A stretch of DNA of 64,000 nucleotides from contig CAJNDS010002613.1 in the NCBI GenBank assembly GCA_905221605.1, positions 62,001 to 126,000 of the forward strand, in the 5' to 3' direction. How positions within the stretch are numbered: position 1 is the first letter of the stretch; each line of letters opens with the position of its first letter. Below are positions 52,275 through 62,338 of the stretch, in pieces. Source of the stretch: Symbiodinium natans (Eukaryota > Sar > Dinophyceae > Suessiales > Symbiodiniaceae). A program made the translations under genes and the position numbers. The notes under the pieces are model-generated. The model saw only the letters and a list, made by a program, of their open reading frames with translations, was not told where the DNA came from and ran no database searches.

Positions 52275-52938
52275 CTACTCTGGAAGCGCAATATGATCCG
52301 CCAGCAGCCAATCAGGATCACTCAGCAATGCAGGCCACACCACATGCTCCGGGTCCTTGCCGATAACAACCTGGCGGATCGTGAGGCCGGGAGCCCAAGG
52401 GTACTGCGTGCGTCCGTAGCCCTTGAAGACGGTGAAACGCGAGTCTTCAGAGAGGCACTCAGTTACCGGGGACACCCGATGGTTGCCACGCACCGAGTGG
52501 CCGTGCCGAAGGTTGCGTTGGAAAGTTTCCACATCATGGCACCCCATAAACCAGGATTTGTGTGGCCTCGTTGGTCGGAGCCGGTAACAAGGAGGGAAGA
52601 CGCACTGGGCCCATACACACGCAAGCCCGAAAGCTCGCCGGGGTCTCGGAGACTGCAATCTGGTAGGCTATGGTCCCTCCAGAGCCCAAGCCAATAAGGT
52701 ACGTCGGCAAGGAGATGTGAGGGCTCACATCACTTTTGGCAGCCTGCAAGAGCGCTAAGATCTCCATGGTATACACAGCTTTCGTCCAGGCGGCGCCGTC
52801 AGGTAGCATCCAGGCGGGCGGAGAGCCTGCCTGCCCTGCCACAGGCCAAGCACAGGCGATGATGGCCCTCTTGAAGGCCAAGTTACTCCACAGGTGTTCG
52901 ATGGCTCCTTGCCAGGGCAGTGGGTGCATATTCTCCAC
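52275..52938 (-). pseudogene. possible alpha/beta-hydrolase-like fragment, frameshifted
   Basis: The upper frame (52938 to about 52540) has AFKRAIIACAWPV, YTMEILALLQAAK and LPTYLIGLGSGGTIAYQIA, spaced like strand-elbow-helix of alpha/beta-hydrolases. The elbow is GLGSGG, with no canonical GxSxG Ser position. The lower frame (to 52275) continues with CHDVETFQRNLRHGHSV and KGYGRTQYPWAPG. A shift near 52550 links them. It precedes the 948-codon ORF on the same strand and probably belongs to the same large unit. Confidence 0.4.
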
Positions 52939-53360
52939 GTAGAAGTGCCCACAACCTGGGAGAAGCAGTTGTCTCGTCCCGCGATGAGCGGTGGGGCAAC
53001 CAGTGTGGGCGGCTGCTGGGTCTCAAAGCCGAGGGGTTCTTGCAGTGCCATGGCACAGAAACGGCAACCTACCCGGTCAAGGAGGGGCAGAGGAGAGGAA
53101 GACTGGGCAGTCTTACCTGAGAGCCATGAAGTCCAGCGCGAAGCCATTTCACACGTCAGCCAACTTGCTCACGCCACTTCCTGACCGTCTGCCCATGCTA
53201 AGGAGGCTTCAACTACAGTGAAGATGCAATCAATGCTCGCAACTCACTAGATCAGGCAAAACAACATCGCTTACTCTACTTCATCACCCTTTGTCCGTGG
53301 AGGAGGGAAATGCAGGAAGGTTGCGCTGCCATTTGTTCCATCTTCGCACAAAATTCGGGG

Positions 53361-54053
53361 CTAAGAGTCACTACCCGAATGCCCATCATCCTCGAGCATA
53401 TGCATGGTCTCATCATCAAGATGCTCAAGGATGTCAGTAGCAATGCGTTCATCAAGGAAACACGCTACCCACTCCAGAATGATGGCATGATCGTGGGGGA
53501 CTGCATCAGACACTGCCTGTAAGAGCACATCAACTTTATCAGCGGTGAAACGCCACGCCAGTAAAAGGTGCTGCTCCAAATGCGCCCTGATCAGGTAAAG
53601 TGGATAGTCCGCCTGGCTGTGCACGATGATGGGCCTTGCCCAGGCCAAAACGGCGTTCTGTTGCGGTCCGGGTGGGCGCCTAAACATGGCCAGTAGTGCC
53701 CCGTATTCCTTGGCCAATGCATTCTGCAAATCTTGTGAGAGGTCCCGTAGGTGATGTGCCAGCCAGGCTAGATGACCACCCACTGAGTGCGCAAGTTCGG
53801 CCGCTGCTACGGCAGCGACGGCCCGTTGGGTAGGGAGTCCTTGGGCCGCCGAGGTGTCGCGGATTCCCTGCAGAACCAAGAGCTTGGTGAGCGCTATCCA
53901 TCCAGCGCTACAGGTGTAGCTATTGCCTTCAAGGATGGGTTCGCCGGAAAAGAGCTCAGGGTGCTCATAAGGATAGCATCTTTCCCAGTCACTGTCTCCT
54001 CCGCCGCTGACAGCAGTGTAAAGGCTGCCGCCGATGACCAACGAAGAAGCCAT
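53361..54053 (-). CDS. helical ORF of the large unit, unidentified
   Basis: From the ATG at 54053 (ASSLVIGGSLYTAVSGGG) the product is about 230 aa, mostly helical (HLAWLAHHLRDLSQDLQNAL), with an acidic C-terminus (ILEHLDDETMHMLEDDGHSG). The frame extends upstream without an ATG. No family motif is visible. Strand and spacing place it in the minus-strand series from 57.5 to 45 kb. Confidence 0.4.
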   Translation of the reverse strand: MASSLVIGGSLYTAVSGGGDSDWERCYPYEHPELFSGEPILEGNSYTCSAGWIALTKLLVLQGIRDTSAAQGLPTQRAVAAVAAAELAHSVGGHLAWLAHHLRDLSQDLQNALAKEYGALLAMFRRPPGPQQNAVLAWARPIIVHSQADYPLYLIRAHLEQHLLLAWRFTADKVDVLLQAVSDAVPHDHAIILEWVACFLDERIATDILEHLDDETMHMLEDDGHSGSDS

Positions 54054-54451
54054 GCTGAATGTCGTACTACGTCCAAAAGGGGCAGTCGGGCGCCTGCTCC
54101 ATTGAGCCCTGGCAGCATAGGAAAGGCAAGAGCAGGCCTGTAGCTGCCTATCACTCAACCCCTAATATTCAAACACATGGACATGGTCATTCTTTCCACA
54201 CAGGCACAAAACTGCCAACACAAGAGGGGACTCAGGGCGTCATCCGTCAAGAGCCCTCGAGAGCCACTTGCACACTGCTAAGAGCAGGGGTCACGTCGGT
54301 GAGGGCTCATTGCTCGTCAAACAAACGTGGCAGTGCATGCCTCCTTTGCAGGAAGTGGAGTCAATGTCTACACCTCTATAAATCAATAGAACAAAAAGCT
54401 CCCTCAGTGCCGCCGTGTGAGTGCGGGCGCCCTCACGTGGCAGGAAGAAAT

Positions 54452-55333
54452 TCAAACATCCTCCTCGACTTGCCCAGTGGCCTGGATCCTAGTGTGGCTT
54501 GGGGAGGGGAAGAGCATGGCATTGTTCCGCATTTGCGCAACCCCAAGGTCCATCAGCTCCGTTACATGAAGCCTGAGCGAGAGGTGGGTGCAATTCACTC
54601 GCGTGATACGTACTACGCGCTGGGTACTGGGGAAGGCTGACGCGGAGGTCACATAGCGCCTACGTGAGGCCCAAGCACCTATGATGCAGCCCCAGCGTCG
54701 GCAGACCGCAGCTACTTTCGCTGTCACACGCAGTGAAGGAAGGGAAACAACATAATTCTCGCATCCAGGGGCGACGTGAGGGAGGCGATTGTAGCAACAT
54801 CCCAAAGTTGATTGATGTTGTCGCCACAGGTACACCTGTGTGGGCTCCGAGAGACCTTCCCGCGGTTCAATGATTAACCACAGGCTCAAGCACACAGTGC
54901 ACGCATCAAAGAGGATACAACGCAAAGCATCCACTGGACAATCGTGAAGGTGCCTATCGCCGCACATGGTAGTGGACCCGCCGAAGGCTGATGCGGGTCT
55001 CTGATGTGCAACAATCAAAGCAACGGAACGAGGCGCTCCATATGGAACTGGGGGCCGACAATTTGGACCCTGCAACCTTGGTCCTGTGTGGCACGCACCA
55101 GGGTGAGGTTGGCAACAAGGCCACTGTACCTTAGCCTGCAGCGAGGGGCTGCTTCCCGGCCGACCAAGGGGCTGGAACATGACACTGCAAGGCGGACTGT
55201 GTGCGAGGCCATAGACTGCCCAGGTGGTCCAACGTTGGCGGATGGGGGGAGTCGATTTGTGCAGGCCAGTGGAGCTCATGAGCTTGTCGACCACCCAGGA
55301 GCAGTAACGGGGAAGTCTGACCAGCTGGGTCAT
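54452..55333 (-). CDS. doubtful ORF of the large unit
   Basis: A 293-codon open frame rich in Arg, Cys, Pro and Ser. Its composition is less protein-like than its neighbours and stretches of other frames are also open, so the true coding frame may switch within it. I list it for coverage only. Confidence 0.2.
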   Translation of the reverse strand: MTQLVRLPRYCSWVVDKLMSSTGLHKSTPPIRQRWTTWAVYGLAHSPPCSVMFQPLGRPGSSPSLQAKVQWPCCQPHPGACHTGPRLQGPNCRPPVPYGAPRSVALIVAHQRPASAFGGSTTMCGDRHLHDCPVDALRCILFDACTVCLSLWLIIEPREGLSEPTQVYLWRQHQSTLGCCYNRLPHVAPGCENYVVSLPSLRVTAKVAAVCRRWGCIIGAWASRRRYVTSASAFPSTQRVVRITRVNCTHLSLRLHVTELMDLGVAQMRNNAMLFPSPSHTRIQATGQVEEDV

Positions 55334-55336
55334 CCG

Positions 55337-55942
55337 CTAGCGGTGAACGCAGACGAATGAGGCGGAGGCACGCAAGTGGATGATCTCCGACCGTATAGAC
55401 GTCATATGTGCTCTCGTCAAGAGGCGTAACGCAGAAGAACACACCGCATGCTCCCCAGTAGGGACAGCGAAGAACCGCACCCCCCTCAACCCTTCCAAGA
55501 GAAGCCGGAGCCAGTTCGTGTTAACCGACGCCAGACAGACAACAGACTGGATAGCCAATTGGCTCCAGTAGAGCATGTGCCACGGAAAGTCTGGTCCTCC
55601 CGAGACCTGGCCGATATCCATTCCTTGTTTAGTACACCATTCTAACCACGATTGGGAGGCGACAGCAACGCCTTTCGTGTTATGGACGCACTGCACTGGT
55701 AAGGCAAGCACTACCCTAATTCTGCAGAGATCCAATAGAAGACGCTGCGTGACTACAGGCGTAAGGCGTCGCACTGAGTCCTCACCTCCTCCGAACGTGT
55801 GAGGAATTAGCGGGTCATTGCCCAATATTGACGTCAGAACTACTGGTGACAGATCCAAGGAAAGGGCCTGCGGCAGAGCAAGAGCACGGGCGTACTCAAG
55901 CTGCCTAGGGTCGCTCTCAAGGCTATCGTCCTCTGCATACAT
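55337..55942 (-). CDS. ORF of the large unit, unidentified
   Basis: From the ATG near 55942 (YAEDDSLESDPRQLEYARAL) about 200 aa of well-mixed composition follow: LSLDLSPVVLTSILGNDPLI, then a hydrophobic helix (RLLLDLCRIRVVLALPVQCV). No known motif. It lies in line with the neighbouring minus-strand ORFs. Confidence 0.35.
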   Translation of the reverse strand: MYAEDDSLESDPRQLEYARALALPQALSLDLSPVVLTSILGNDPLIPHTFGGGEDSVRRLTPVVTQRLLLDLCRIRVVLALPVQCVHNTKGVAVASQSWLEWCTKQGMDIGQVSGGPDFPWHMLYWSQLAIQSVVCLASVNTNWLRLLLEGLRGVRFFAVPTGEHAVCSSALRLLTRAHMTSIRSEIIHLRASASFVCVHR

Positions 55943-56126
55943 ACTCGAGGTAAGGCCAGAGGGCAATGGTCCGCAAGTATGGCGTTAGCCACTTGTCGAT
56001 GTGAATCCTAGGAGACAATCCCTAACTCACACTTCAGGGCAGGGAGCTACCAAGCAGACTGCAGTAAGCCAAAATGCAACAAGGACGAGTGCATAGCAGT
56101 GGACTGCAGAACACCTAACCCCAGAG

Positions 56127-57472
56127 TCAGGGCAAGCTGGACGAGGCGGACACCAACCTGAACAGATGACCTTCAAAGGTGAGGCACTTGTACTTGAGGA
56201 GCACTCTCGCATTGGGAGGGAAGGCGGTTTGAATTTTAGCGCAGACGTCAGCTACAAAGCGTTCATCACAAAGCACAAAAGCCCGATTCTCGAGGTAACC
56301 ACTCCGTTGCCGCATGTGTTGCACAATATTTGCAGCATCAGGACTGGCAACATGGGGTCGATCGTCAGATTGAGGGGGGATACTCCATCAGGCGGATTGA
56401 TTAGACAGAGGCGCCTACTATGGTAGGACCCCACCAAAACCGGATGCGCCTCCACCATTTGCTCAAACGAAGGGAACGCAACTGCAACAAATACCGTGCC
56501 GACTGGCCAATCAACAAGAAAACTGACTAAAGGGACAGCAAAAGTCAGTCCATGAACAACCACTTGGACTTGTACCAAATTCAGATCAAGTCGAAAGGCC
56601 GTCGCTCCCAAGAGTAGCGGGAAGAGTTCAGCGCCTAGTTGGGTGGAGTCGATAAGATACCACTCTCCTTGTGTATAAGGCGAACAGCACATTGTGTATT
56701 TGAGCATGCAGCCAAATTCCAGTCCAACCTCAACAAGGACAAAGGTAGCAACTTGGCCAGCAAATGCACAAGTGGCCCCAAGGCCTTGCTCTTGAAAGGC
56801 ACAGGCCGCTTGGGAGGTGAACTGGTATTCCTGGATTCGCGGTGCACCGGTTCCATTCTCGGCAGGGAGGGGTCCGGTGGGGCGTCTGATTACGCAGGGC
56901 CAGAAACCATGGTGGGTGGCACGAGCGAGCAAGGTGGGAGGTGGCCTTCGGGAGGCTAGGAGAGGGGCTTGAAGACGGAAGACAGGTAGATTGGAGAGCG
57001 AGCTCAACCGAAGGAAAAAGACGTCATAGCTGCCCAAGGTAGTAGTGGCAATTCTGCAAGAGGCATGCAGTGTGATCGGGAGCGCAATAATACACGACTC
57101 ACCAAGGTGACTGGCGAGCACATTGCGCCATGCAACACACACAGAGCCCATAGCGCGCAGAGTTTGCAACCCCCATTGTTGCCACACGAGGCAGCCACAT
57201 CCGTCAACCTCCCCTAACTGGAGGGATAATCCTTTTCGCCAACAGCGGTGGATGAGTTGGTGAGCAATCTCAACCATTTTCGAAGACTCTGCATCGGCAT
57301 CCACATGTGCTTGAATGGAGATCGTTCCAGTAAGCTGCATGATGCTAAAAGCGATACTGGACTCCATTGCGCAAAATTTGTTGTCGTACGAGAAAAGGCA
57401 GGGTGGTAAATTGATGGAGGATCCGAGAACCCTCCTGAGATGATCCGGCGCCAAATCCAGACAAAGAGCCAT
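56127..57472 (-). CDS. first large ORF of the minus-strand series, unidentified
   Basis: ATG at 57472 (ALCLDLAPDHLRRVLGSSIN) gives about 400 aa to 56252. A second frame overlapping the end (56324-56127: ENRAFVLCDERFVADVCAKI) probably continues it after a one-base shift. The sequence has alternating hydrophobic strands (GVGLEFG-type, VVVHGLTFAVPLVSFLV) and many Cys. I recognise no family. It could be the N-terminal part of the giant unit that extends to 45.2 kb. Confidence 0.4.
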
Positions 57473-57499
57473 TGCACTGGATACTGGCCTTTGCACCTA

Positions 57500-57925
57500 T
57501 TACGGAGGCTTGAGCAAAAGGCGCGGCGCGCGAGGGCCACATATGTGCTGATGGGGAGGGGCGAGCGCGATCATAGCGATAAGGAGGACCAACAGAAAGG
57601 AAACAAGAAACAAAGGAGCACGTACAAGGTACACGTACCAGAAGAGGCAATAAAAGCCCACCATGTACAAGTACAGGGGGCAACCACACCCTCCCTCAGT
57701 GGACACGTGGCACATAGCTCCACTGTCTGCGAACAGATGGCCAAAGTGAGGTGGGTCCAGCCAGAGGCGATTAAAGCCAATAACGTGACTCCGATTCCAT
57801 TAAGTGCGAGGAGAGACACAATTAGATCACCACGGCCAAGAGAAGTGGTAGGGGAATTGCTCGACCTCGCACAATTCACGGGCTATGATTGTGGCTCTAG
57901 GAGTCAAGACCTGGAAAAGAGCATC
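57500..57925. other. no gene recognised
   Basis: Lower GC than the flanks and rich in A on the plus strand. It may be the 5' untranslated part of the minus-strand series. No motif or repeat is seen. Confidence 0.3.
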
Positions 57926-57954
57926 GACCCTACTCCATCGTCCCCGCTGTTGAC

Positions 57955-58495
57955 GGTGGACACAACCCTGCAAATCCCCCTGTGCCTGCACCCCCGTGCT
58001 GCCCAGGTAGGCCGGGCTCGAAACAATGCCGTTGTCGGCCCGAATCGCACTGGCGGTGTACGGTGTTGAGGTAGGTGCCCTGCGTGCCGCCCGTGAGGGT
58101 CAAATAATCGTCGGTGGCTCGGGCCCGCACCGTTGCAGCTCCGTGGACAGCTCCACGCTCCCTGAGGTCAGCGTGCCCAACACGTCCAGCGCCCCGTTGA
58201 CGACGGTGCCTCCCAAGCCGCCAGTGATAGTGAGCTCCGTGTCCTGGGCGCGCGTGGAGATCGCATTGGTGACGAGGCCCGTGGCCGTGCCCGTGGCGTC
58301 GTCGATGTAGAGTTCCGTGTCCACTCGCAGCCTCGGGGCCACCGTGCACCTCCGACGTGGCGAAGGTGCAGAGGCTCTGGTCTGACTGGTCCGTCACCCT
58401 GACGGAGACGGTGCCCGCCCTTAAGGGGTCAACGGCAACGCGGGGGGTGGAGGCATCATTCCTATGGTGCTCGACAACTTCTGCTGCCCCAGGCA
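57955..58495 (-). pseudogene. fibre-like beta-repeat fragment, minus strand
   Basis: The frames together give LRAGTVSVRVTDQSDQSL, then LRVDTELYIDDATGTATGLV and LTITGGLGGTVVNGALDVLG plus TLTSGSVEL. After shifts come DDYLTLTGGTQGTYLNTV and a following stretch. Alternating TGTxTVxG strands of this kind are typical of viral fibre or beta-helix proteins. At least three frames are used, so it is broken. It starts within 20 bp of an oppositely oriented fragment of similar style. Confidence 0.35.
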
Positions 58496-58509
58496 CCTCT
58501 AGGGCGAAA

Positions 58510-58800
58510 CCTGATCCTCCGCCACGGTAGCTGACCTGCGACTGCTACAGCAAGGCCGAAAGCGACGCCCGCTCTGCGCTGGCGGGTGCGCGCCCTCGGA
58601 TCCCCTGCTGGTCAATGACGTGAGAGCCAACGGAGCGGATTTCTTGACGCTGCGGGGCGGCAACCTGGGCATCGAGTTCGAGGCTTCCAACGGGGCCGCC
58701 GTGGCCGACCTGTCCTCGAGCCAGTTCAGCCTCAAGACGGGCGTCAACATGCTGACCATATCTTTGCAGACAGCAGTCTGCCACCGCCGACAGCTTCCAG
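58510..58800 (+). pseudogene. fibre-like beta-repeat fragment, plus strand
   Basis: From about 58610 the frame reads VRANGADFLTLRGGNLGIEF, then SNGAAVADLSSSQFSLKTG and VNMLTISLQT. These are short beta-strand repeats like those of the minus-strand fragment beside it. It breaks near 58790, where retroelement sequence begins. Viral origin is an inference from style only. Confidence 0.3.
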
Positions 58801-58844
58801 GCGGACACGGTGGAGCCCCTGCTGCCCGCCAATCAATTCCTGAA

Positions 58845-59930
58845 CCGCACTTGGCCCGCATTACCCAGGACATTGAGAAGCACTTGCCCTCCGTCCTGGC
58901 CCAAGGAGTGCCCACGGGGGTCTTCGAGCCCATTGTCAGCAGCAACCAATGGCCTGCCGTTGACGCCCAACAGGCCCAGCACCCGCTGGACACTTGCCTC
59001 AAAGAGTTTGACACCAACTAGAAGAACGCCAAGGCCCAGTCCGACCTCCTCCAGCGCTTAATTGAGGAAGAAATGGCCCAGGGGTGGGTCATAGAAATTT
59101 CTGGGGGCGAACAGGAAGCTCGCGCCAAATGGCCTAAAGGCTCCAATTGCTGCAGCACAAGCGGGTCCCCCGCAAAGAGCTGGAGGCGTGCCTTGGCCTA
59201 CTAATGTGGGCCACGAGCATCAGCCCACACCTCCACTGCTTCACAGCTCCGATCTACTCAGATCTGCATAGCCCGCCGGACACGTGCTACCCCGTGCCTC
59301 CGAGAAGCTGGTCACAGCTCTGGTGCCTTGACGCCAAGTTATCGAGGTCAGAGGCAAGCCCATCCGAGCCAAAACGGATGTTTGGCCTATTCCGGCCGCC
59401 GACAAAACGATCTGGGTCCGCATTGCAGACCCCTCAGCCTCGGCGATTACGCTGCGCAACGAAAGCAAAGCCGCCATACACTGGCTCGCCCAGTGCTTCG
59501 CCCATGAATTTACCATGCCGCTGGCCCGCCAGCCTCTTCTGCCCTGCCTTTCAGCCGCAGACGTCATGGCAGCGGGACCACCGTCGGAATTATTGGAGGA
59601 TGGCTGGCCACATCCTCTGACACCTGGTGGTTTGCACAGCAATGGGATGTCAAGGAACTCCGCACAGCCTGGCCTTCCTCACGAAGGATGCCCAGCAGCA
59701 CATCGCCTGCTTCGAAACCGTGGCACAGTGGGTTCTGCTGCAAATGGGCTACGAGGCCACTGGTTGCTCCTGCCTGAGGTTCTGCGTCGCCTCGCGCAGC
59801 GACAACAGCTCTACTCAAGCCTGTCAACAAACTCTTCACAACGGCCTTTCCGCTTAGCTTCTTCCTGGAGAAGGTGGCCTGTACGCGGCCTAGAATTGGA
59901 AATCGGCCATATTCCCTGAGCCAAACACCG
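58845..59930 (+). pseudogene. RT-thumb/RNase H part of a DIRS-like retroelement, broken
   Basis: The pieces run in order on the plus strand: ARITQDIEKHLPSVL and FEPIVSSNQWPAVDAQ (pre-RT spacer), an in-frame stop at about 59019, AQGWVIEISGGEQEARAKWP, then VPRKELEACLGLLMWATSIS and HLHCFTAPIYSDLHSP. Further on is LAFLTKDAQQHIACFETVAQ in another frame. These match the region after the RT palm and the RNase H of dinoflagellate retroelements (general familiarity). The catalytic RT palm itself is missing and at least four frame changes occur. It is unrelated in orientation to the other YR element. Confidence 0.5.
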
Positions 59931-60199
59931 ACGCTGATGACCTAAGCCGAAACCGTCTAGCGAAGTTCTCTCACTCTAGCCATGCCTGCAGATTCCAGGT
60001 GCATCTTTTGCACTTGTATCGTTCTTCGAATGCCTGGAGAAGATAGAGCTTCATTGTTCAAAGGAAACAACATTAAAATGTTGCAGTGAACAAAACATTT
60101 GCTTGTTGTTTCAGTGCTTGCCTTTTTGCACAACTTATTTCCACCGCTCAATCAGTTTTATGCTTGTTCGTGCAGGATTTGTATTTACTTAAACACCTG

Positions 60200-60477
60200 T
60201 CGCAGCGGGACCTCTCAGAGGGCAGGATGCCGGGAAAGTGCTCTCAGAGGCTGACAGATCGTTTTCAAAAAACACAGTCAGTTTGGTGCATCGGCATGTG
60301 GTTGATGTGCATGCTGTGTGTCAAGATGAACTTGGTGAACTTAGTCGAGCCCTTGAAGACACATCCAGTCGCTTGCGTGTGTTGGAAGCACGTGTTCAAC
60401 AAAGTGATGCACGCTTATCTTGGCTGGAGTCGTTCGTGAGACGTTTTCGATCAGCTTTCCATGCTCTTTTTCCATGA
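60200..60477 (+). CDS. coiled-coil ORF or exon
   Basis: The open frame ending at 60477 encodes a regular heptad-type helix (CQDELGELSRALEDTSSRLR, then LEARVQQSDARLSWLES) and stops in FHALFP. It has no in-frame ATG, and a TGCAG/CGCAG acceptor-like sequence lies upstream (60171-60206). It may therefore be a terminal exon of a host gene. Family unknown. Confidence 0.4.
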
Positions 60478-60608
60478 GCTGGAGACAGTATGAGCCTGGC
60501 CCTGAGTGCTGCTCATTTCTTTCTGCAGTTTTATGTGGAGCAGGGACACGTGTTTTGCACCTCGTGTTTTTCTTTGAAGGCTCGAAGTGCTTCAGGGGGT
60601 TGGTACTT

Positions 60609-61127
60609 ATGACTGCCCTCAGGGATTCGTTAGCCCGTCATATTGACGAGAATCATCCCATGGAAGACTCCACTGTGGAGACTCATGCAGATCGTCCTTT
60701 CAGCTTCTGTGAATCTGATAGAGTTGCTTTGTGGGAGATTGATACGAAAATTATGGAACATCATTCTCGTCTTCGCCGATGTTTACAACACATTGCATCT
60801 TTGGAAGGTGACATTCGCAAGGCTCGCGAGTCGTTTTTGACGTTTCAGAGTCAGCAGCAGACATCAATGTCAGTTCTTGGCTGTGATGTCGAACAGCTCT
60901 TTCAGGCGATCCACGCTTTGCGACACATGGTTGAGCTGCAGTTTGATTTACTTAGGCACCTTCAGGAGTCATTCCGACTTCATGCAGACATGATGGTGTG
61001 GTCCCTGACGATCGCGGGGATCAGGATGTACAACCGGGAGCCCATGCCTCCACCTCAGTTCCCATCGTTAGCGATTCGCATGAGGCATTTCAGGCCTGGC
61101 CGGAGGCCTGGTCCGTACTCACCATGA
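60609..61127 (+). CDS. coiled-coil ORF, unidentified
   Basis: ATG at 60609 (TALRDSLARHIDENHPMEDS), about 172 aa. It is mostly amphipathic helix (KIMEHHSRLRRCLQHIASLE and LLRHLQESFRLHADMM) with a Pro/Arg tail. It follows the previous coil ORF by 130 bp on the same strand. The similar style suggests related proteins or one broken gene. The frame may shift near 61000 into QPGAHASTSVPIV at 60998-61573. Confidence 0.4.
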   Translation: MTALRDSLARHIDENHPMEDSTVETHADRPFSFCESDRVALWEIDTKIMEHHSRLRRCLQHIASLEGDIRKARESFLTFQSQQQTSMSVLGCDVEQLFQAIHALRHMVELQFDLLRHLQESFRLHADMMVWSLTIAGIRMYNREPMPPPQFPSLAIRMRHFRPGRRPGPYSP

Positions 61128-61573
61128 CTGGTGAATTCGAGACAGATGTGACTGTCCATAGACGAAACCTTGTCAGAAAGGGCAAGAGAAAACAGTGCAT
61201 CGGTTTGAGTTTGGCTGAATGCTGGCAAACCTTATATGTTCGAGCACTTGTAGAGACTATTTTTGCTCATGCTGTTCTGGTTAACATCAGGATACATGTA
61301 ATACCATTGGATCGTGGCATCTGCGATGTTGGCGGCCCTGAGCTCAGAGTGCTTGATACATTCGGGTGCAGATCTCGCCTCGGGCCTAGTTGCCTGTTGT
61401 CGAGGCTTTTTGTTGGGTACTTTGTTTTGGTTAGAGGAGAAGTGCATTTGTTTGGTAACCTCACGACAAATGACGGACGTATGTGCATCGAGATGCAGTG
61501 CAGTGTTGGAGAATCGTTTTGGGACTTGTTTTTCTGTGCAAGCTTGATCACACGACCTAGGTCGTGTTTTTGA
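61127..61573 (+). CDS. doubtful ORF downstream of the coiled-coil ORFs
   Basis: An open frame starting with TGEFETDVTVHRRNLVRKGK and continuing with a hydrophobic, Cys-rich part to 61573. No motif is seen and the reverse strand is also open. The first 40 residues look plausible; the remainder may be untranslated sequence. Confidence 0.25.
   Translation, partial: TGEFETDVTVHRRNLVRKGKRKQCIGLSLAECWQTLYVRALVETIFAHAVLVNIRIHVIPLDRGICDVGGPELRVLDTFGCRSRLGPSCLLSRLFVGYFVLVRGEVHLFGNLTTNDGRMCIEMQCSVGESFWDLFFCASLITRPRSCF
61550..61567. repeat. perfect 18-bp palindrome
   Basis: ACACGACCTAGGTCGTGT reads the same on both strands and is followed by a T run. It could be a terminator-like hairpin or a protein-binding site; it may also be chance. 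Confidence 0.7.
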
Positions 61574-61858
61574 TTCTGAGCCGAAAGCTCGAGCCAGAAG
61601 TGCTCTCACGAGAAGTATAGAGCCCACGAGGGCTGGCCGAGAAGGGCCGTGCAGCCACGTGACGTGTATCAAGAAGGAAAGGAAGGATCGGCGCCGCAGA
61701 GTATCGGTGGTAGGCACAGATGTGGTCATTGCAGCAAGTGTTCGTGCAGTATTTGTTTTTCTTTGGCCCAAAACCTTAGTTCGTGGCGAGACTCGCCGGG
61801 GCATTTTGTGCAGGAGCACGGAAACCTGTGACACGAAGGCAGGTGCCTGGTGGGTCAG

Positions 61859-62338
61859 ATGTACCCATGGCCTTTGATGCCACCTTTTGGGACGGAGTCC
61901 CGGGGCAGACGCCGTAGGCGCCGCAGCAGCTCAGACTCGCGCTCAAGAGAGCGAACGAGAGATCGTTCAAGGGGTCGGCGTAGGTCCAGGAGGACGGAAC
62001 GCAGCCGTGGGAGCACCCCACCCCGCCGCGAGACGGCGCCACCACCCATGCCACCACCGCCCGCGTTACCTATGGCTAGCCCAGGGCACGTGTGGCAGCA
62101 GGTGCCGGTGATGCAACAACCGGCCTCCCAAGCTTTGCTCGGACCAGGGGGCATTGGGAGAGAGGCAGCCTCCAGTTGGAGAGACAGTTGGAAGTCTCAT
62201 TCTCAGTGGAAGCAACCCCAGCGGAAGCCATGGAATAAGTGGCAGAGCGAGGCTTGGAAGAAAAGCAAGCCTCAGGAAGATCGTGGCAGGCCTGCTGCGA
62301 GTTACGATGTTAAGGAGGCCACACCCGGGACAAGATGA
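61859..62338 (+). CDS. Arg/Ser-rich gag-like ORF of a second retroelement
   Basis: ATG at 61859 (YPWPLMPPFGTESRGRRRRR). The N-terminus is a long RS/RD-type basic stretch, followed by a Pro-rich linker and a Trp/Lys/Gln-rich region (WKSHSQWKQPQRKPWNKWQS). These features suit RNA binding. A frameshift near 62320 leads into the next frame, so 61859-63125 is probably one protein. It precedes a tyrosine recombinase ORF, suggesting an ORF1/gag role (inference). Confidence 0.5.
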   Translation: MYPWPLMPPFGTESRGRRRRRRSSSDSRSRERTRDRSRGRRRSRRTERSRGSTPPRRETAPPPMPPPPALPMASPGHVWQQVPVMQQPASQALLGPGGIGREAASSWRDSWKSHSQWKQPQRKPWNKWQSEAWKKSKPQEDRGRPAASYDVKEATPGTR

